A stretch of 44,299 nt of DNA from an uncultured Saprospiraceae bacterium. GTDB lineage: Bacteria; Bacteroidota; Bacteroidia; Chitinophagales; Saprospiraceae. The stretch lies in NCBI GenBank assembly GCA_937961455.1, contig CALGNN010000163.1, forward strand, positions 1 through 44,299, given 5' to 3'. Below, in pieces: positions 21,116-30,173 of this stretch (position 1 is its first letter; every line of letters starts with the position of its first letter). The position numbers were made by a program, and so were the translations under genes. The notes under the pieces are model-generated. The model was not told the origin of the DNA, did no database searches, and saw only the letters and a list, made by a program, of their open reading frames with translations.

Positions 21116-23968
21116 CTACATCTTTCCTAAAGATTTACTAATTGTGAAGCTAAACGTACTTCCTTCATCAATTTTTGAGCTTACTGACATGGTCCCTTCA
21201 TGTTGATCAACAATTTTGGTACAAATGGTAAGCCCAAGACCTGTGCCTTCATAAACATCATTACTATGCAGCTTTTCAAAGATGTTAAATATCTTTTCGA
21301 AATGCTCTTCTTTGATACCAATCCCATTGTCTTTGACATGAAACTCCCAATGCTCACTGAGTTCAGTGCCCGATATATCAATGATAGCTTGTTGGTCTTT
21401 TTTGTGGAATTTAATCGCATTCCTAATTAAATTCAAAAACAATTGGAACATCTTAATTTCATCTGCAACAATTACTTTAGGTAAAGAATTGATGTTAATA
21501 ATGGCATTTGTTTGTTCAATTTCTTTTTGAATGTCCGTCATGACATTTTTAATCAACTTTGCTGGGACGATCTCTTGAACTTGTAACTTTTGAGTGTTAA
21601 CTCTTGAAAATTCTAATAAATCCTCTATCAGAATCTGCATATGTCTCGCACTAGTTAAGATGATATCCAAAAACTTCTTACTCTTTTCGTCTAAGGATCC
21701 TTCTGAACTATTTTTTAATAAATAAGCGAAACTAGAAAGTGATCGAAGAGGAGCTTTCAAATCATGAGAGGCGATATACGCAAAGTTTTCTAACTGCAAA
21801 TTAGAGTTTATGTACTTTTCTAATTGTATGTTTTTTTCGTTGAGATCCTTAATTTGCTTCGCAATAATGGATTGCTGAAGTTTCTTGTCACTGGTATCTT
21901 TAAATCTTCTAATTATGATCGTTTTGTTATGGACGTTCAAAATTTGGAAGATGATTTCAGTATCAAGAATTTCACCATTTTTTAATTGAAGTCTAAATTC
22001 ATTTTTGACTACTTTATTCTGAAATAATTCTGTCAATAGATAGTTGAAATGATCAGATGTTAATGCATTATTGGCTTGAAATTTTGGTGTGATGTTTTCT
22101 AATTCATGAGCGCGCGTAAAGTTCCCATCGATATTAGAAAATATATCATGGAGTTTGTTATTTCTAATAAGAATGGACTCTTTGACCTTTGAGCCTTTAG
22201 TCTGAAATTCTAAAATGTCTATTCCATCAAATGAATTTTCAATAAGTGATTGATATATTAACTTTCGCTCTTGAATTTCCTGCCTAACTTTATAATTATC
22301 TGTCAAGTCTTTAATGATAACATAGGCCTTGTCTTCGTCACTATTGAATGGAATAATTGAAACATCACCTACAATTTCTTCCCCGTCAAAATTCTTAAAG
22401 ACACAAAGTGTGTTAGATAATAGTCCGTCTAAGACCTTTTGCTTTTGTTTAACAAGATCATTAAAGGTGTCATCTGGATCAAGATATTTAGAACTATGCT
22501 GAATAAGTTCATCCAGATTTTTGCCAATGAGTGATTTTTTTGAACCAGCAAACATTTGAATGGCGCTATCATTAGCATCCACAATTTCTTGCTTAGAATA
22601 ATCATAAATCATAATGCCGTTAAAAACCCTTGAATAAAGCAATTCATGGCTGCTTTTAGTTTTTTGTAGCGTTTCTTTTACTTTAATATTATCTGTGGTA
22701 TCAATGAATAAATTTAAAACACCTATGATCCTTTTTTCATCATTCCTTATGGCTGCAGATTTAACACGTACAATCCTCTCGCCACCAGACTTAGTAATTA
22801 TCGCATACTCTTTTTCTATGGCTTCTTTTCCTTGAATGAGTTTTTGAATGGTTTCATCAATCTTTTTATGATCGCGCTCAACAATGATGCTGGTTAGTTC
22901 TTTGTCGATTAATTCTGATGAATTATAACCTAAAATTTTAGACGCCATAGTTGAGGACATCGTAATTTTTCCTTCTACATTTGAATAGGCTATACCATAC
23001 GGTGAATTTTCAAATAATTTTCTGTATTTGTGTTCCGATGCTTCTAGTGCCTTTTGGGAAGAAGTCATTTCAGTAATGTCCGTTACGGAAGCAAAAGCAC
23101 CTATATAATTACCTTTATCATCATTAAGGGCTGTTAGTTTCACAGAGCCATAAATGATATCTTTATTTTTGCACACAAAGGGTTGGACAAAACTGGTTTC
23201 TTTAATGGTGCCATCTAATAAGCTATTGACCTTTGATTGTACATATTCTTTCTTTTCTTCTGGAACTAGAAAAATTGGTTTTTTATCTATGAGTTCATCT
23301 TTTGTATAGCCCAGCATATTGGCAAAAACATCATTGACAAGCACAAATTTTCCGCCATGTACATAAGTTAAACCAACACCAGCTTTTCTGAAGATATGAA
23401 TGATAAGTTTTTCAAAATCTAAATTTGATGTTTTGAAAAATTTTAAACTCGGAAGCTCATTCGTAAGAATTTCGTCATTTAAGAAATCTGTTTTTTTGTG
23501 GATTAACTCTAGATAATTGGATAAATTATGGAGGTAAGGTTTTAGAATATCTAGATCAAAAGTTTGTTCTGGGTATTCTATTAATTGGAATGCCTGATGA
23601 CTGCAGATGAGAATACACGAATCTTCATGTGGCTTATAATAAAAAATGTGTTTACAATCAATGGCCAATGAATCCGTAAGTCTCTGATGGGCATCGTGAT
23701 CAGCATGAAGAAATCCTGAGTCATTGGGTAAAAAACTAGGGAAAGGTTTGCTTGTCAGACTTTTTAATATGTTGAGTTTTGAATCAGAGCAAAAGAAGCT
23801 TGGGGATTCATTTGTACTATTCACACAAAAGTAAATCTGATCAAGCTCAAAATGGCTACCTAGCGTTTTCTCAAAAGATTCAAGTGTTTGATTAATACTT
23901 TTGCTGCTTCCAATAAGTGTTGAAAGATCTATAAATATTTGTTCGAGATTAATTTCTTTTACATCCAT
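21116..23968 (-). CDS. Multi-PAS sensor histidine kinase
   Basis: A 950-residue kinase without clear membrane segments, so probably cytoplasmic. Residues 1-180 look like a degenerate GAF-type module. Four PAS domains follow, starting near 195 (GVGLTYVHGGKFVLVNDVFA), 316 (YRKLFENSPYGIAYSNVEG), 443 (LLYSRVFNGIMIYDYSKQ) and 573 (YQSLIENSFDGIDILEF). The HisKA helix with FAYIASHDLKAPLRSLSSFA places the phosphorylated His near 734, and the ATPase domain has NLIRNAIKFH (N box), DNGIGI (near 881) and EGTGLGLTICTKIV (near 911). SHDLKAPLR is the phytochrome-like/HWE-unrelated group that signals to Rcp1-type receivers, one of which is coded next. The stimulus is unknown; PAS domains may bind small ligands or haem. 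Confidence 0.93.
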   Translation of the reverse strand: MDVKEINLEQIFIDLSTLIGSSKSINQTLESFEKTLGSHFELDQIYFCVNSTNESPSFFCSDSKLNILKSLTSKPFPSFLPNDSGFLHADHDAHQRLTDSLAIDCKHIFYYKPHEDSCILICSHQAFQLIEYPEQTFDLDILKPYLHNLSNYLELIHKKTDFLNDEILTNELPSLKFFKTSNLDFEKLIIHIFRKAGVGLTYVHGGKFVLVNDVFANMLGYTKDELIDKKPIFLVPEEKKEYVQSKVNSLLDGTIKETSFVQPFVCKNKDIIYGSVKLTALNDDKGNYIGAFASVTDITEMTSSQKALEASEHKYRKLFENSPYGIAYSNVEGKITMSSTMASKILGYNSSELIDKELTSIIVERDHKKIDETIQKLIQGKEAIEKEYAIITKSGGERIVRVKSAAIRNDEKRIIGVLNLFIDTTDNIKVKETLQKTKSSHELLYSRVFNGIMIYDYSKQEIVDANDSAIQMFAGSKKSLIGKNLDELIQHSSKYLDPDDTFNDLVKQKQKVLDGLLSNTLCVFKNFDGEEIVGDVSIIPFNSDEDKAYVIIKDLTDNYKVRQEIQERKLIYQSLIENSFDGIDILEFQTKGSKVKESILIRNNKLHDIFSNIDGNFTRAHELENITPKFQANNALTSDHFNYLLTELFQNKVVKNEFRLQLKNGEILDTEIIFQILNVHNKTIIIRRFKDTSDKKLQQSIIAKQIKDLNEKNIQLEKYINSNLQLENFAYIASHDLKAPLRSLSSFAYLLKNSSEGSLDEKSKKFLDIILTSARHMQILIEDLLEFSRVNTQKLQVQEIVPAKLIKNVMTDIQKEIEQTNAIININSLPKVIVADEIKMFQLFLNLIRNAIKFHKKDQQAIIDISGTELSEHWEFHVKDNGIGIKEEHFEKIFNIFEKLHSNDVYEGTGLGLTICTKIVDQHEGTMSVSSKIDEGSTFSFTISKSLGKM

Positions 23969-24236
23969 AAGTAAATTGATTCTATAACGAATCCTGTTGC
24001 TTCAACGATACATTCCTATTCTAAATATAAATCCCATTTACATTAAAGTGGTTCGAAATGAGCCTACTTTATTGAGAATACTTTCAAAGCCTTACAATGA
24101 CAAACATCTTTTTGAGCTATTCTTAAAAAATAAAAAAATCCCAAATTAGGCTCAACTTTTATGATGAAAAGCGTAAAAATCCATATATTTCGTACTCTTT
24201 CCATGAAACAATTTACTAATTAATTAATACTAGAAT

Positions 24237-26420
24237 ATGTATAAAACTTTTACTAGACTTTTGCCCTTGTTTTTATTGGCATTTGGATTCAGTTCTATAA
24301 GCGCTCAAGATTACAATGTTACATTGAGCATAGATATGAATACCTATTGTCCAGGATACGACTCAGTGTACGTAGCTGGAACATTTAATGGTTGGTCAGC
24401 TGACGCTAACCCGATGGATGACAGTGATGGAGATGGAATTTGGACGGCTACGATAGCCTTGCCTGCTGGTGGCCAAGAATATAAATTTCAAATTGATAAA
24501 TGGGCTGACCAAGACCAGTTTGAAGGCGGTGAATCTTGTACCGTTACAAATGGTGGGTTTACAAATAGATTTGTAGATCTAGTATCTGACACAACTGTTG
24601 CAACAGTTTGTTTATCATCATGTGCACCATGTGTAGCACCTGCTGATGGAATGGTAGGTCTCTCAGTGAATCTTAATGGCTATACACTTGGAGCTATCGA
24701 TTCTGTTATGGTTAGAGGTAGCTTTAACGGTTGGGGAAATCCAAGCCTTTATATGGACGATTCTGACGGAGACGGTATATGGACTGTTGATGCTCCAATG
24801 ACTGGAGGAATTAATGAGTACAAATTTGTAGTTAATGATAACTGGGAAAGCCTAGATGCAGCTGAAGCATGTGTTTTAAATAACAATCGTTTCTTATGCG
24901 TTGATGGAGATGCTTCAACGGGGACCGTTTGCTATGGATCATGCGAAGATTGCGTTCTAGCTGAACCTGGGGACGTGACATTTAATGTTGATATGAATTT
25001 CTATACCCAAGCTTTCTCTCAAGTATATCTTGCTGGAGCCTTTAATGGCTGGTCAGCAGATGCAAATCCAATGGATGATACTGATGGAGACGGTATATGG
25101 ACCGTAACCATTCCAGCGATGGCTGCAGGTAATCAAGAATATAAATTTCAAGTTGATCAGTGGGCTGATCAAGAAATGCTAACCGAAGGAGACCCTTGTA
25201 CCGTTACTGGTGGAGGATTCACGAATAGATTTGTGTTTGTTGATGGTAATACCGACGCTGGTACATACTGCTGGGGATCATGTAACATTTGTGCTAATGA
25301 TGGCATGGTTACACTCTCAGTTGATATGGAAGACTTTGGTGGTGCTGATTCAGTATTCTTAGCAGGAGGCTTTAATGGCTGGGATTCTGGTGCCAACAAA
25401 ATGGATGACAGTGACGGAGATGGCGTATTTACTATTACAGTAAGCATGCCTGCGGGTGTAAACCAGTATAAGTTTGTTGCTAATGGATCTGTTTGGGAAG
25501 AATTTCCTGATATCATCGACGGTTGTACTTTTGATGACGGTGGAGGATTTGTAAATCGTGTCTTAACCGTTGATGGAGATGCTACGATCCCTTCAGTTTG
25601 TTTCAACAAATGTGGAGATTGTGACGGAGTAGCCATGATTGATGCTGCACTTCCTTTGAAATATGACAATGAAAATGTTACACATGTTTTATTTCCATTC
25701 GGAGATGCAAATGCTGAAATTATTGATAATCCAGATCCAAGTGGTGAAAACTTAAGTGCAAAAGTATTGCATATTGACAAGACTGCTGGCGCTCAACCTT
25801 GGGCGGGTGTTGCTCAACCAATTGAGGTTATGAACTTCGCTAATGGATCAGTTCATACAATTCTTTTCTGGTCTCCAAGAGCTGGTGTTGATGTTTTATT
25901 CAAAATAGAGGATACCAATAGTCCTCCTGATGGAAACGGAAACCCTTCAGTAATTGCCGAAGTATTTGCTACTAACTCTGTTGCAAATCAGTGGGAATTA
26001 TTAACATTTGATATGGCAGATTTCCCAGCTTTCTCAGTAGATACTTCATACAATCAAGTAGTACTTTTTGCTGATATGAATCAAGCTGGACTAGGAGAAT
26101 CTTTCTATATGGATTGCGTACAGAATGCTGGAGATGTTGCGGTTGAGGATGTTTTATTTGGGAATAGCAAATTTAATGTTTATCCAAATCCAACAACAGA
26201 CAATGTGTTTCTAAATTATGAAATGCCTGTTGCAGCTAAAATTAATTTTGTAATTGTTGATGCCTTAGGTAAAGTAGTAGCCAAAGAAAATATTGGCCTA
26301 CGTACGCAAGGTACCTACACAGAAAATATAGATGTATCAAACTTGAACAGTGGAATTTACTTTGTTGCTTTAGAAGTAGCAGGAAAATTTGTTCAAAGTA
26401 AGAGCTTGATAATCGACTAG
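24237..26420 (+). CDS. T9SS-secreted protein with four glycogen-binding-like E-set modules
   Basis: A 727-residue exported protein. Signal peptide 1-23 (FLLAFGFSSISAQ). Four modules of about 105 residues begin near 25, 139, 246 and 357; each carries a (V/L)xxxFNGW motif, for example VYVAGTFNGWSAD and VFLAGGFNGWDSG, and a later EYKFQ(I/V) or QYKFV, which is the layout of CBM48/AMPK-type starch- and glycogen-binding domains. Calcium-like DDSDGDGIWT loops stand in every module. Residues about 470-635 form a jelly-roll-like domain (AKVLHIDK, ending FYMDCVQ). The end, KFNVYPNPTTDNVFLNYEM to KSLIID, is a type A T9SS sorting domain. No glycosidase domain is visible, so it probably binds polysaccharide at the surface. 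It is transcribed alone, with a strong terminator. Confidence 0.88.
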   Translation: MYKTFTRLLPLFLLAFGFSSISAQDYNVTLSIDMNTYCPGYDSVYVAGTFNGWSADANPMDDSDGDGIWTATIALPAGGQEYKFQIDKWADQDQFEGGESCTVTNGGFTNRFVDLVSDTTVATVCLSSCAPCVAPADGMVGLSVNLNGYTLGAIDSVMVRGSFNGWGNPSLYMDDSDGDGIWTVDAPMTGGINEYKFVVNDNWESLDAAEACVLNNNRFLCVDGDASTGTVCYGSCEDCVLAEPGDVTFNVDMNFYTQAFSQVYLAGAFNGWSADANPMDDTDGDGIWTVTIPAMAAGNQEYKFQVDQWADQEMLTEGDPCTVTGGGFTNRFVFVDGNTDAGTYCWGSCNICANDGMVTLSVDMEDFGGADSVFLAGGFNGWDSGANKMDDSDGDGVFTITVSMPAGVNQYKFVANGSVWEEFPDIIDGCTFDDGGGFVNRVLTVDGDATIPSVCFNKCGDCDGVAMIDAALPLKYDNENVTHVLFPFGDANAEIIDNPDPSGENLSAKVLHIDKTAGAQPWAGVAQPIEVMNFANGSVHTILFWSPRAGVDVLFKIEDTNSPPDGNGNPSVIAEVFATNSVANQWELLTFDMADFPAFSVDTSYNQVVLFADMNQAGLGESFYMDCVQNAGDVAVEDVLFGNSKFNVYPNPTTDNVFLNYEMPVAAKINFVIVDALGKVVAKENIGLRTQGTYTENIDVSNLNSGIYFVALEVAGKFVQSKSLIID

Positions 26421-26435
26421 CATTTTTTAAATTTT

Positions 26436-26473
26436 AAAAAAAGGGAAGTTGTCTGCACAGCTTCCCTTTTTTT
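26436..26473. terminator. Bidirectional intrinsic terminator
   Basis: AAAAAAAGGGAAG (26436-26448) pairs with CTTCCCTTTTTTT (26461-26473) across a 12-base loop. With A and T tracts on the two sides it can work in both directions; it ends the E-set protein message. Confidence 0.85.
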
Positions 26474-26559
26474 ATAGGTGGAAATTGTGCTATAAAATCT
26501 TCAAATTGTACATTTTCAATGCTCACATATTCAGTAAATTGATTTTGATTATCAAATAA

Positions 26560-27363
26560 ATGTTGACAAAAGAACAAATCCAGAAAGAAGCCGAAAGAAT
26601 CCACGAAGCTGAACAATCAAAACAACAGATTCAAGCAAGTTCGATTTTGTACCCAGATATAACACTCAGTGATGCTTATCAAATTCAGGAAGCTTGGATG
26701 CATATAAAATTGGCACAAGGACGAAAGATCATTGGCCATAAAATTGGTTTGACTTCTAGAGCTATGCAAATGGCCATGGGTATTGATGAACCTGACTTTG
26801 GCGTCCTGCTGGATGATATGCTCTTCTATGATGGAGCAACTATTCAAACAAATGATTTTCTAGACCCTCGAATCGAAGCAGAGTTAGCCTTTGTATTGAA
26901 ACAAGATTTATCAGGTGAAAATTTAAGTATTCAAGATGTATATGATGCCACAGATTATGTCGTACCAGCTCTAGAATTGATCGCTGCCAGAAGCTTTAGA
27001 GTGGACCCTACTAGTTCTTACAAGCGAACTGTCAAGGATACCATATCTGATAATGCAGCCAATGCCGGAATAATATTAGGCAAAGTTAAATTAGCACCTG
27101 CTGCAATTGATCTGAGATGGGTGCCTGTTTTATTATCCAGGAATGAAACCATTGAAGAAACCGGTGTTGCAGCTGGAGTCTTAGGTCATCCAGCGCTGGG
27201 TGTTGCCTGGTTGGCTAAAAAATATTACAATTTAGGGAGAGGACTAAAGGCAGGTCAAATCATTCTTGCTGGTAGTTTCACCAGACCCGTTATCGTAAAA
27301 GCAGGAGATAAGATACAAGCAGATTATGGCTCCTTTGGAATAATCAACTGCAACTTTGTTTAA
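26560..27363 (+). CDS. hpaH: 2-oxo-hepta-4-ene-1,7-dioate hydratase-like (HpaH family)
   Basis: A 267-residue member of the FAA-hydrolase-related hydratase family. Signature parts: DAYQIQEAWMHIKLAQGRKIIGHKIGLTS (about 39-67; the GHKIGLTS motif is typical of MhpD/HpaH), DFGVLLDDMLF, RIEAELAFVL with metal-binding acidic residues (ExE, near 107-110), PALELIAARS and the C-terminal GQIILAGSFTRP. It adds water to the 2-oxo-4-enoate formed after ring cleavage of an aromatic acid. The gene after it encodes the HpaI-type aldolase that would cleave the product to pyruvate and a semialdehyde, so the pair acts in sequence in the homoprotocatechuate pathway or a related route. MhpD/DmpE-type 2-oxopent-4-enoate hydratase is the alternative. 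Confidence 0.88.
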   Translation: MLTKEQIQKEAERIHEAEQSKQQIQASSILYPDITLSDAYQIQEAWMHIKLAQGRKIIGHKIGLTSRAMQMAMGIDEPDFGVLLDDMLFYDGATIQTNDFLDPRIEAELAFVLKQDLSGENLSIQDVYDATDYVVPALELIAARSFRVDPTSSYKRTVKDTISDNAANAGIILGKVKLAPAAIDLRWVPVLLSRNETIEETGVAAGVLGHPALGVAWLAKKYYNLGRGLKAGQIILAGSFTRPVIVKAGDKIQADYGSFGIINCNFV

Positions 27364-27385
27364 AGCTATGTAACTTAGTATTTAT

Positions 27386-28186
27386 ATGGAATTGAAAAAG
27401 AACGCATTAAAAGATAGCTTGAAAAAGCATGCGCAAAGTTATGGGATCTGGAATGGAATAAACGATTCCTACGCAGCAGAAATAGCTGCCGGTGCTGGTT
27501 TTGATTGGGTGCTTATTGATGGCGAACACGGTACATTTAATTTACAAGACATCATTGTTCAAGCACAGGCAATGTCAGCTTATCCGGTTAGTATTGTGGT
27601 GAGACCTCCCTCCGGAGATGAAGTATTTATTAAAAGACTATTAGATGGAGGGATTCAATCTTTGTTGATTCCCATGGTAGAATCCAAAGAACAAGCAGAA
27701 AAACTAGTGCAGGCTATGCGATATCCTCCTGCAGGAATTCGTGGTGTAGGTACAGCGTTGGCTAGAGCTGCTCAATGGAATAGAGTGAATAACTATTTTC
27801 AAAATGCTGATGGCGAAATGTGTTTGATCGTTCAGGTTGAATCACAAAAAGGCTATGAAGCATTAGACGAAATCTTGGAAGTTGAAGGTGTTGACGGCGT
27901 TTTTTTGGGTCCAGCTGACTTAGCTGCAAGCATGGGCTATTTAGGTCAACCATCCCACGAAGAAGTTGTCGCTAAAGTAAAGGATGCCCTGAAAAGAATT
28001 AGAGCTGCAGGAAAATCAGCAGGCACTTTAGCAGTGACGGATGCACTCGTTAAAACTTATAGTGAAGCTGGAGCAAATTTTATTGGATTAGCTGTTGATA
28101 ATCTTTTGTTGGCAAAAGCGACAAGAGCGCTAGTAGAAAAATATAAACCCTCTTTGAAGAAGGACCTGTCTAATACGCAATATTAG
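27386..28186 (+). CDS. hpaI: HpcH/HpaI-family aldolase (4-hydroxy-2-oxoheptanedioate aldolase-like)
   Basis: A 266-residue class II pyruvate aldolase. Landmarks are YGIWNGINDSYAAEIAAGAG (18-37), FDWVLIDGEHGTFNL with the catalytic-base His, SIVVRPPSGDEVFIKRLLDG with the pyruvate-binding Arg, LLIPMVES with a metal-binding Glu, RYPPAGIRGVG, VQVESQKGYE with the second metal ligand and VDGVFLGPADLAASMG. The family cleaves 4-hydroxy-2-oxo acids such as 4-hydroxy-2-oxoheptane-1,7-dioate to pyruvate and succinate semialdehyde. It is 22 bases downstream of the hydratase gene in the same direction, so the two are one operon and consecutive steps. The ring-cleavage enzyme and the earlier genes of an hpa operon are absent here. 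Convergent with the next gene, one base between stops. Confidence 0.92.
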   Translation: MELKKNALKDSLKKHAQSYGIWNGINDSYAAEIAAGAGFDWVLIDGEHGTFNLQDIIVQAQAMSAYPVSIVVRPPSGDEVFIKRLLDGGIQSLLIPMVESKEQAEKLVQAMRYPPAGIRGVGTALARAAQWNRVNNYFQNADGEMCLIVQVESQKGYEALDEILEVEGVDGVFLGPADLAASMGYLGQPSHEEVVAKVKDALKRIRAAGKSAGTLAVTDALVKTYSEAGANFIGLAVDNLLLAKATRALVEKYKPSLKKDLSNTQY

Positions 28187-28187
28187 C

Positions 28188-29183
28188 TTAGAGCTTCAAG
28201 ACCAATTTCCCCATTTTTTCGCCAGAAAATAGGCGTAGAAAAGTCTCATGAAAATTTTCAATACCTTCATAGATGTCCTCCTTTACGATAAGTTTTCCTT
28301 CCATGATCCACATGCCCATTTGCATAGCAGCTTCACGATATTTATTAGCATAGTCCAATACTACCATACCTTCCATTCGCCCTCTGTTCACCAATAGGGA
28401 TAAATAATTTTTTGGACCTTCAATTGCTGATCTATTATTGTATTGAGATATCGCACCGCATATAACTACTCGTGCATGCATGCGTAAATTGGCAAGTGCA
28501 TGGTCTAAGATTTCCCCTCCAACATTGTCAAAGTAAATATCAATACCTTTAGGACAATGGGCTTTTATTCCCTCGTACACATTCTCATTTTTATAATCGA
28601 TGGCAGCATCAAAGCCTAGCGTATCTTTGAGAAAAGCACATTTCTTTGGTCCTCCAGCTATGCCAACTACTGTACAATTTTTAATTTTTGCGATCTGCCC
28701 TACAATTGAGCCGACAGCACCCGCCGCTCCCGAAACTAAAACTACATCTCCCTCTTTTATAGCACCTACTTCATTAATGCCAAAGTAAGCAGTCATCCCA
28801 GGCATTCCCAAAGCGCCGATATAGTAGGATAGTGGTGCAATAGATGGATCTACTTTAAACCACATGGACTCATCAGTTAGGGCATACTCCTGCACACCTC
28901 CCCATCCCGTAACAAAATCCCCAATCTTAAATTTTTCGATTTTCGAATCAATTACTTCTCCTACAGAACCAGCTCGCATAACTTCTCCAACTTGAACAGG
29001 AGGAATGTAAGATTTGCGATCATCTAACCAACCACGCATCGCAGGATCCATAGAGACAAAATGCTGCTTAACCAACATCTGTCCTTCTTCCAATTCAGGA
29101 ATAGCTCTTTCTTCAAAATTCCAAATGTCTTTGTCAGGGAGTCCAGTGGGTCTCTTTGCAAGGCTTACCAACTTATTCTTCAT
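28188..29183 (-). CDS. NADP-dependent MDR oxidoreductase (prostaglandin reductase/CurA-like)
   Basis: A 331-residue zinc-free medium-chain dehydrogenase/reductase. The N-terminal LVKQHFVSMDPAMRGWLDD (about 38-56), the long GALGMPGMTAYFGINEVGAI (near 123-142), the Rossmann signature VVLVSGAAGAVGSIVGQIAK (about 147-166) and KGIDIYFDNVGGEILDHAL place it in the leukotriene B4 12-hydroxydehydrogenase/prostaglandin reductase/CurA group, which reduces the alkene of alpha,beta-unsaturated ketones and aldehydes with NADPH. The zinc-binding cysteines of alcohol dehydrogenases are missing, as expected. It may serve in detoxifying reactive enones. It is monocistronic and converges on the hpaI-like gene, without obvious metabolic link. 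Confidence 0.92.
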   Translation of the reverse strand: MKNKLVSLAKRPTGLPDKDIWNFEERAIPELEEGQMLVKQHFVSMDPAMRGWLDDRKSYIPPVQVGEVMRAGSVGEVIDSKIEKFKIGDFVTGWGGVQEYALTDESMWFKVDPSIAPLSYYIGALGMPGMTAYFGINEVGAIKEGDVVLVSGAAGAVGSIVGQIAKIKNCTVVGIAGGPKKCAFLKDTLGFDAAIDYKNENVYEGIKAHCPKGIDIYFDNVGGEILDHALANLRMHARVVICGAISQYNNRSAIEGPKNYLSLLVNRGRMEGMVVLDYANKYREAAMQMGMWIMEGKLIVKEDIYEGIENFHETFLRLFSGEKMGKLVLKL

Positions 29184-29310
29184 GAAGTAATTTTTAGCAA
29201 TATAAGAATTCGTAATGTAATCTTATTATAGAAAAACACCAGACGCTTTTATCCAACATCATGGTAATTTTATACCTCTTTTCATAAGTTGATTTTTGTA
29301 ATTTTAATTC

Positions 29311-30153
29311 ATGGCAATAATACCTACTTCAAGTCCTGTGTATCATCAACTCCAAAATCTAGCGAGCTCTGCTGATATTGTAGTTTTTTCTGGACTTCCT
29401 GGTACGGGTAAATCACTTTACATAAATGAGTTTTATCATATTAGTAAAGCACTCTCGAGAAAGCTTACGGTGATCCAATGGGATATTGCACGCAAAGCTT
29501 TTGAAACAGAGAAAATCATGAAACTGTATCCTATGAAAGATAGTATGGTTCATGATGCAGTTAAACTAATGGCAGGTGTTTTTCTTTTAGAGCAAATTAA
29601 AAAATGGTATAAAGAAAAGGATGATACGGATTTGCTATTAATCGAAGCTCCCTTGGTCGGAGGAAGATTTATCGAACTGGTAGAACTCCATGCTGATCCA
29701 AATATAGAACTCATACTATCTAATCACAAGACGCAAATTGTAATGCCCATTCCCTCTGTGAAAGTACGTGAGATAATTGAAGCAGAAAGAGCTAAGCAAG
29801 TCAATGAGGATGCTAAGGTTTGGATTGGAGCCAAACCATCAGTGATGAAAATCCTTTGGAAACATGTCTGTGAAATAGCCCAAGAATTTGGGAAGGATCT
29901 TGAATTAGATATTAATTACGATCCGCAAATTGTTGAATATGTATTTAAGAAGGTCACAAAACATCGTAATTTTTTGCCCTTATACATTGATGAATTATTT
30001 GATGTACCTGCTCAAGATGAATTGGGCTTGCACAATCTTTCTAGCCTAAAAGCTTCTGAAAAAATGGCTGATCAAATATGTGATCTTATAACTGATAAAT
30101 ATCCTGATGTGGAACAGATGAATAAAAAAACCAGTCAATGGTATAGGCAATAA
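29311..30153 (+). CDS. P-loop NTPase of unknown function
   Basis: A 280-residue soluble protein with a clear Walker A, VVFSGLPGTGKSLYINEFYH (about 25-44), and a probable Walker B or equivalent in DLLLIEAPLVGGRFIE (near 108-123). VIQWDIARKAFE after the first helix recalls P-loop kinases of the zeta-toxin/Clp1-like type, where an Asp after the second strand contacts the substrate. LPSVKVREIIEAERAKQ-like residues near 150 (IPSVKVREIIEAERAK) could form the lid with arginines. I do not recognise the family; a small-molecule or RNA kinase is one guess, a regulatory ATPase another. It stands alone, without a partner toxin or antitoxin gene. No signal peptide or membrane segment. Confidence 0.75.
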   Translation: MAIIPTSSPVYHQLQNLASSADIVVFSGLPGTGKSLYINEFYHISKALSRKLTVIQWDIARKAFETEKIMKLYPMKDSMVHDAVKLMAGVFLLEQIKKWYKEKDDTDLLLIEAPLVGGRFIELVELHADPNIELILSNHKTQIVMPIPSVKVREIIEAERAKQVNEDAKVWIGAKPSVMKILWKHVCEIAQEFGKDLELDINYDPQIVEYVFKKVTKHRNFLPLYIDELFDVPAQDELGLHNLSSLKASEKMADQICDLITDKYPDVEQMNKKTSQWYRQ

Positions 30154-30173
30154 TCTTTAAATGCCAACGCCAA

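Noticed and set aside
25169-25780. 203-codon open frame on the minus strand inside the E-set protein gene
   Set aside because: It is antisense to a well-supported secreted protein with repeat modules; the Ser/Pro-rich translation reflects reversed codons.
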